A stretch of DNA of 64,000 nucleotides from Nematostella vectensis. Its lineage: Eukaryota; Cnidaria; Anthozoa; Actiniaria; Edwardsiidae. The stretch covers positions 4,455,501 through 4,519,500 of the forward strand of contig NC_064043.1 of assembly GCF_932526225.1 (NCBI RefSeq). The letters are read 5' to 3'. Below the pieces are notes generated by a model. That model saw nothing but the letters and a program-made list of their open reading frames with translations. It made no database searches and was not told the origin of the DNA. Position numbers and translations under genes: made by a program. Positions 60,401 to 64,000 of this stretch are shown piece after piece (position 1 is the first letter of the stretch; each line of letters begins with the position of its first letter).

Positions 60401-62843
60401 ATTAAGACACGGCTATCACGTGCATGGCGTTCGGCGGTGATGATGTTTGTGATGATTTTGATGGTGATAATAATGGTGGTGTTATGATGATGGTGGTGAT
60501 GTTGAAGGTGGTTATGTTGATGGTGATGATAGTGAAAATAACATGTAGTTAACTTGTGGCTGAAGTTGTTGTAATAATGAGGGTAATGCTGGTAATCATG
60601 TTACGGATAATAATGATTATATAACGATGATAATGATAAATTGATTATGATATAATGATGATGATGATGATGTTGGTGGTGGTGATGATTGTGATTATGA
60701 TGATGATGACGATTGTGTCGATATATGTGATGTTAAAGTGATTGTAATTTATATGCCTGTTTATTTGAAATTTGTTTTTGCTTTTTACAAATGTCTTTAT
60801 TCCGTCTACAGATTAATCTCAGGAGGTCGAGACGGTCGGTTACGGATTTGGAATTACAACAATGGGCACTGCATACGAACACTGGAAAAAGGTATCGTAT
60901 TTATCCATGTATAAGTCGCACCCTTATTTTGAAAATCTTTTTTGAGTTGTGGTTTTCACATTTAAACCCTTGAATGTTGAACTTTACTTAACGATCTATC
61001 TTTAGAGAAAGACATCGATGAAGTTACAGACTTGACGTATATTGTCATGCATAAGAATAGGTAAGTCACGAACAGGGAACTGCTTTGGATTTAAGAAGGC
61101 CATCCATTTAAATTATTTCTGAATGATAATGAAACGAACTAGAAAAGAGTTAAGACGTAATAGTGGTTGAACCATTTACCCAAAAGCCTTGTCTCCATGT
61201 ACTCGCCCCAGTTCTCTTTTGATATATCGAGCCCCGGTTATTGTATACGCTCTTCGGTCCCTTGTATTCACCAGTGGTCTTGTTCTGTTTAGATATATCA
61301 TCTCCGTGGGATGGGACAGACGGATCAATGTGTTCTCGGTAACGTCATCTACCACAACCGCAACACGCATGCGTGAAGACCCAGCGTTCTTTTCGGTCGC
61401 TTTCAAATAGCGCGTCTTTTAATAACTCTCAAAATGTCTGACAACTGATGCTTTCCCTCACGGACAATTGCACCCTGAACTTCAGTTATGAATTGGAGGT
61501 CTTTCACAATATTTTCACGATATTTCACAATATCGCTTTATAAACAGAAATAAAATTAAAAGAAATATAAAAGAAACGAAATATGAACTTCACTTTATTA
61601 TTTGAGCGGTAAATGCAAATCAATGTTCGAAAAGAATAATAAAATATTTTCTTCTCATAGGACGATACAGATGATTTCCATCATGTGCAACGGCCGTATA
61701 TTGATTGGTCTGATGATCTGGTAAGTTCTTTTATAGAAACTTTACAAAAAGTCTATCCAAGTAAACATCCTTTTATTTGTTTGTCGATCTTTTCTCACGA
61801 AGGTATCAAGCTGTACTTGAATGTTAATACAATTGAGCTTGTTTGTCTTGTTTGATTGACTATTTTCCTCCCGGCTCGAAGGACCAAGTTCTGTTTGAAT
61901 GCTTATTGATTTAATAAGTTGACGATTTTACTCCCGGCTCAAAGGGCCAAGTTGGATGGTCATTTAGCGTAAATACTTTATTACAGTTGAATGGACACAA
62001 GGAAGACATTCTGTCGGTTGCTGTGTGTCCGCCTAATCTGCTTGCAACTTCTAGCTATGACGGAGAGGTAAGAGGCCCGTTATGGTCATAATGTTCTAAA
62101 AACATCTGCATTAAACACCTAAAAGAACGCCGAACATCCTAGCAATTTCACTCAATACACTCAGTCATACAGTCTCTAGTCTTATCTAGAACTAGCCTCA
62201 TCGAAAGATTTCAGATTTCCTATTGTCCATTTCATTTTTTCATGTTGCAATCTGTTCAGAGTTTTAGCAATATTTGCCAAATCGCACTCAGGGGTTATAG
62301 AAAGGCTGTCCATTAAAAAAAGGGTAAGATTACACTGGGTTTCAGAGCTTTTCGCCACGCGAGCCCTGCCGAGCCTCATAAAAGGCGCGCCAGAGCAAGA
62401 TTAGTTCCATCTGAGCAAGAAGAGTTCCTCTTCTCTGGGTATGTCCGGTACCTGTCCCCATCGAAGAGAGGCTCCTTTGGTCTGTGTTACCCGGTGTGGC
62501 GACAGCACCGTTTTCTCTCCTAAATAATGACTTTCAAAGTCCGGAACCGCGTCTAATGCATGAAACATCGATGATTCATCTGTTGAGTTTTACATTTAAA
62601 CTTGTTATCGTTTCCGTTATAATGATTTATTTTATCGAAAATGTTTAGGTGCATACGAACCTTTCCATGAGTTATGGTACTATTTGCTTCCTTTTCGTTC
62701 GTAGCCTACCTGTTACTATTACCAATTATTTTAATCAAATATCTCGTAGATCATCATCTGGAACAGAGTATCTGGCCACATCTTCTGTCACATCCACTCA
62801 CCCCTTCGTCACAAGGGCAAAGACGGAGATATGCTTGCCGCAC
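45490..62843 (+). CDS. EF-hand and WD40-repeat protein, WDR49/WDR64/WDY-like (3' end off window)
   Basis: Probably a scaffold protein; relatives are linked to cilia and sperm. Exons: 45490-45831, 47155-47208, 47787-47870, 49180-49245, 49600-49668, 49816-49917, 50266-50319, 50435-50517, 50604-50696, 51080-51125, 51204-51250, 51367-51420, 52054-52154, 52348-52551, 53015-53057, 54330-54435, 55247-55322, 56266-56344, 58692-58791, 60283-60389, 60812-60891, 61006-61060, 61293-61338, 61661-61720, 61987-62067, 62750-62843. All phases agree (about 775 codons). A disordered N-terminus is followed by EF-hand loops at residues 135-146 (DTDGSGTLDLDE) and 173-184 (DSSSDGEINWDE), then about ten WD units such as TGGMDRLVRMW, GRDGRLRIW and SSYDGEIIIW. 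Relatives have about 900-1000 residues, so more exons follow. Which of the three paralogues it matches is not decided. Confidence 0.9.
48140..49140. repeat. low-complexity CAT/CCA-rich intron stretch
   Basis: About 1 kb of diverged cat, cacc and atcacc words lies between exons 3 and 4 of the WD40 gene. It looks like an old expanded trinucleotide tract. No ORF content is seen. Confidence 0.7.
52634..52752. repeat. about 31-bp tandem repeat, 4 copies
   Basis: Repeated words gagaagtaccgattcatt and aaaagtgccgag lie in the intron between exons 14 and 15 of the WD40 gene. Confidence 0.85.
55055..55246. repeat. degenerate repeat ending at the exon 17 acceptor
   Basis: Four or five diverged copies of aatggtctctaaattg plus atgcactcgccactat. 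The last copy (gatgtgcacttgccag) supplies the splice acceptor of the WD40-gene exon at 55247. Confidence 0.75.
55585..56215. repeat. 39-bp pyrimidine-rich minisatellite, about 16 copies
   Basis: The unit contains cgctagctgagctatctcgc and tactcttctccactctccc. It fills the intron up to about 50 bases before the exon at 56266. Each unit is rich in the C/T tracts that splice factors bind. Confidence 0.92.
56908..57031. repeat. about 38-bp tandem repeat, 3-4 copies
   Basis: Repeated cgtaacttgtgaaaacccgg and ctctatcata words lie in the 2.3-kb intron (56345-58691) of the WD40 gene. The rest of that intron shows no exon I can support. Confidence 0.85.
59066..59989. mobile_element. 924-bp non-autonomous DNA element with long terminal inverted repeats
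   Basis: The left arm (about 59066-59155) and right arm (about 59905-59989) are inverted copies sharing tgtcgattcc, ggctatttttagtaaccac, gcgcgtga and cccccgcg. The interior has no transposase. It is in the intron between the exons at 58692 and 60283 of the WD40 gene. Confidence 0.75.
60390..60740. repeat. duplicated exon fragment followed by GAT/GGT-rich microsatellite
   Basis: Bases 60407-60434 repeat 28 bases of the preceding exon (acacggctatcacgtgcatg...), then about 300 bases of gatgatggtg-type low-complexity sequence fill the intron. The ORF starting at 60263 reads through the exon into this repeat. Confidence 0.8.
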
Positions 62844-63236
62844 GTAAGTTCGCATTACAAGATTATCCTCCTTCGCCTACTAAAAGACCTGTTGGCATGG
62901 TTCCGTCGTCACGTTACCACATGGCTACATCTGTTTAGCACCAAAGAGGCATTTCACATCAGGAAAAGGTCTTCATATGTCACATAAGCGTATAATGTTA
63001 AACCGAAAATTTCTAAAGCGTTATTCGCTACCTTTAGTTCGGTGACGTCATACTTTACCTCAGAGCAATGTATTACGTTCTGTGCTTATGTCATCATCTT
63101 CTTCACAAAGTACACTCACTTTTAGTTTAACACAAACTACTTTGATTTCTTATTTAACAAAACATTATCTGCTTAACGTATGACGTCATCTGCTAAATAC
63201 CACGTTAGTTCAACACAAGTTCGAAACGTCATATTT

Positions 63237-63533
63237 TTAAAGGGGCAGCATCATGGTACTGCGCATGTCTCGAGTCAGTGTTTATTGTAGGCTTAGCTTT
63301 TTATTTAGCTACAAACAGTTGAACTTTTTTTAAAGCTGTCAATACCTTGTTGACATAATATGCAATATTTTATTGAAAACTTTGTTTATCGACAGTTTGT
63401 GGTCATTTTCTTTGAATCTAAGTCTCCCACATGTACCAAAAGCTCATAAGTCAGTATTAGAATTTCACTGAAATTCATTGTGTCTGTGCCAGAGAGCTAT
63501 TGCAAAGCTCTTACCATGACACTGCCCCTTTAA
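63237..63533. mobile_element. 297-bp TTAA-flanked MITE (family B)
   Basis: The inverted ends TTAAAGGGGCAGCATCATGG and, from the right, TTAAAGGGGCAGTGTCATGG carry TTAA at both edges. This is the same target preference as family A, but the ends are unrelated beyond TTAAAG. It lies in the last visible intron of the WD40 gene. Confidence 0.85.
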
Positions 63534-63789
63534 CGTTTGACGTCATTTGCATAATAATACGAAAATTTGACGCAACTTTAGTTTGTAATCTTATATAACA
63601 CAGCATTTACATGCATAAGTCACCTGCAAAATACCACGTTAAATAAACTGGGAGCCCAAAATCATTGTTTTTGTGATCATAACTGGTGCCTTTTAAACCG
63701 GTTTGATACCGTTACTAAGAATGTATGCTTTCTTTGCTATTTATGAATAAATTATGATAAATGACAGTGTGCAATTGTTACATCTAAAG

Positions 63790-63831
63790 GACCTCCAAAG
63801 GATAGGAACCCACGCGAAGACAAACTGAAAC
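63790..63831 (+). CDS. tentative next exon of the EF-hand/WD40 gene
   Basis: An acceptor (catctaaag) opens a frame in the correct phase (PPKDRNPREDKLK). It can end either at a GTTAGT donor after 63831 or at an in-frame TAG at 63834-63836. The pyrimidine tract is weak. Because related proteins are longer, I favour the donor and continuation beyond the window. Confidence 0.35.
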
Positions 63832-64000
63832 GTTAGTACGCATGAGTTGTACCTGCTTACACAATCTTCATCATCAAAACAACTTCAGATATACTATCAC
63901 ATTCATTACTACCTACTGTCAACTACCCTGCATCATCATCAACATTTATCATCACCACTATAATTAACATTTATTACTATCATCATCATCAAAACAACTT

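Overview
This is eukaryotic nuclear DNA, most likely from a cnidarian and probably an anthozoan sea anemone of the Nematostella type. The evidence is AT-rich introns with GT-AG borders, small phase-matched exons in conserved genes, a secreted PAN/EGF/fibrinogen-like protein, an intronless rhodopsin-class receptor, and a mix of TTAA-targeted MITEs, Penelope-like, CR1/L2-like and Mutator-like elements. The species is an inference. I assembled exons by hand from splice signals and reading phase, so borders are predictions.

Layout. (1) 351-16378, minus: 21 exons of cytoplasmic isoleucyl-tRNA synthetase, giving 672 continuous codons; the C-terminal half lies off the left edge. Its introns hold a dead CR1/L2-like LINE, a 241-bp TTAA MITE and other short elements. 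(2) 16827-18716, plus: a complete five-exon NDUFA5 gene (116 aa), head to head with the synthetase across a 448-bp shared promoter. (3) 19061-24677, minus: the last three coding exons of an unrecognised Pro/Ser/Gly-rich protein, with a roughly 3.2-kb array of an 18-bp repeat in one intron. (4) 26114-31384, plus: a complete secreted protein of about 503 aa (signal peptide, PAN/apple-like, EGF, three calcium-binding-type EGFs, fibrinogen-like C-terminus), with decayed EGF exons in its introns. (5) 31385-34340: intergenic MITEs and minisatellites. (6) 34341-35384, minus: a single-exon class A GPCR with a 1-kb, 21-bp-unit array right at its 5' side. (7) 36427-44591: a poorly resolved minus-strand gene (two candidate exons) interrupted by a chimeric Mutator/Penelope insertion between two 558-bp direct repeats. 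(8) 45490 to beyond about 62843, plus: a 26-exon EF-hand/WD40 gene of the WDR49/WDR64/WDY type, running off the right edge.

The genes are unrelated in function (tRNA charging, respiratory complex I, extracellular recognition, signalling, probable ciliary scaffold), as expected for an animal genome, and I see no operon-like system. What stands out is the tandem-repeat load: at least eight arrays totalling more than 6 kb. Two look able to affect host genes: a duplicated splice acceptor in the synthetase, and the 21-bp TGACGCA/TATA array abutting the GPCR. I found no tRNA, rRNA or CRISPR locus.
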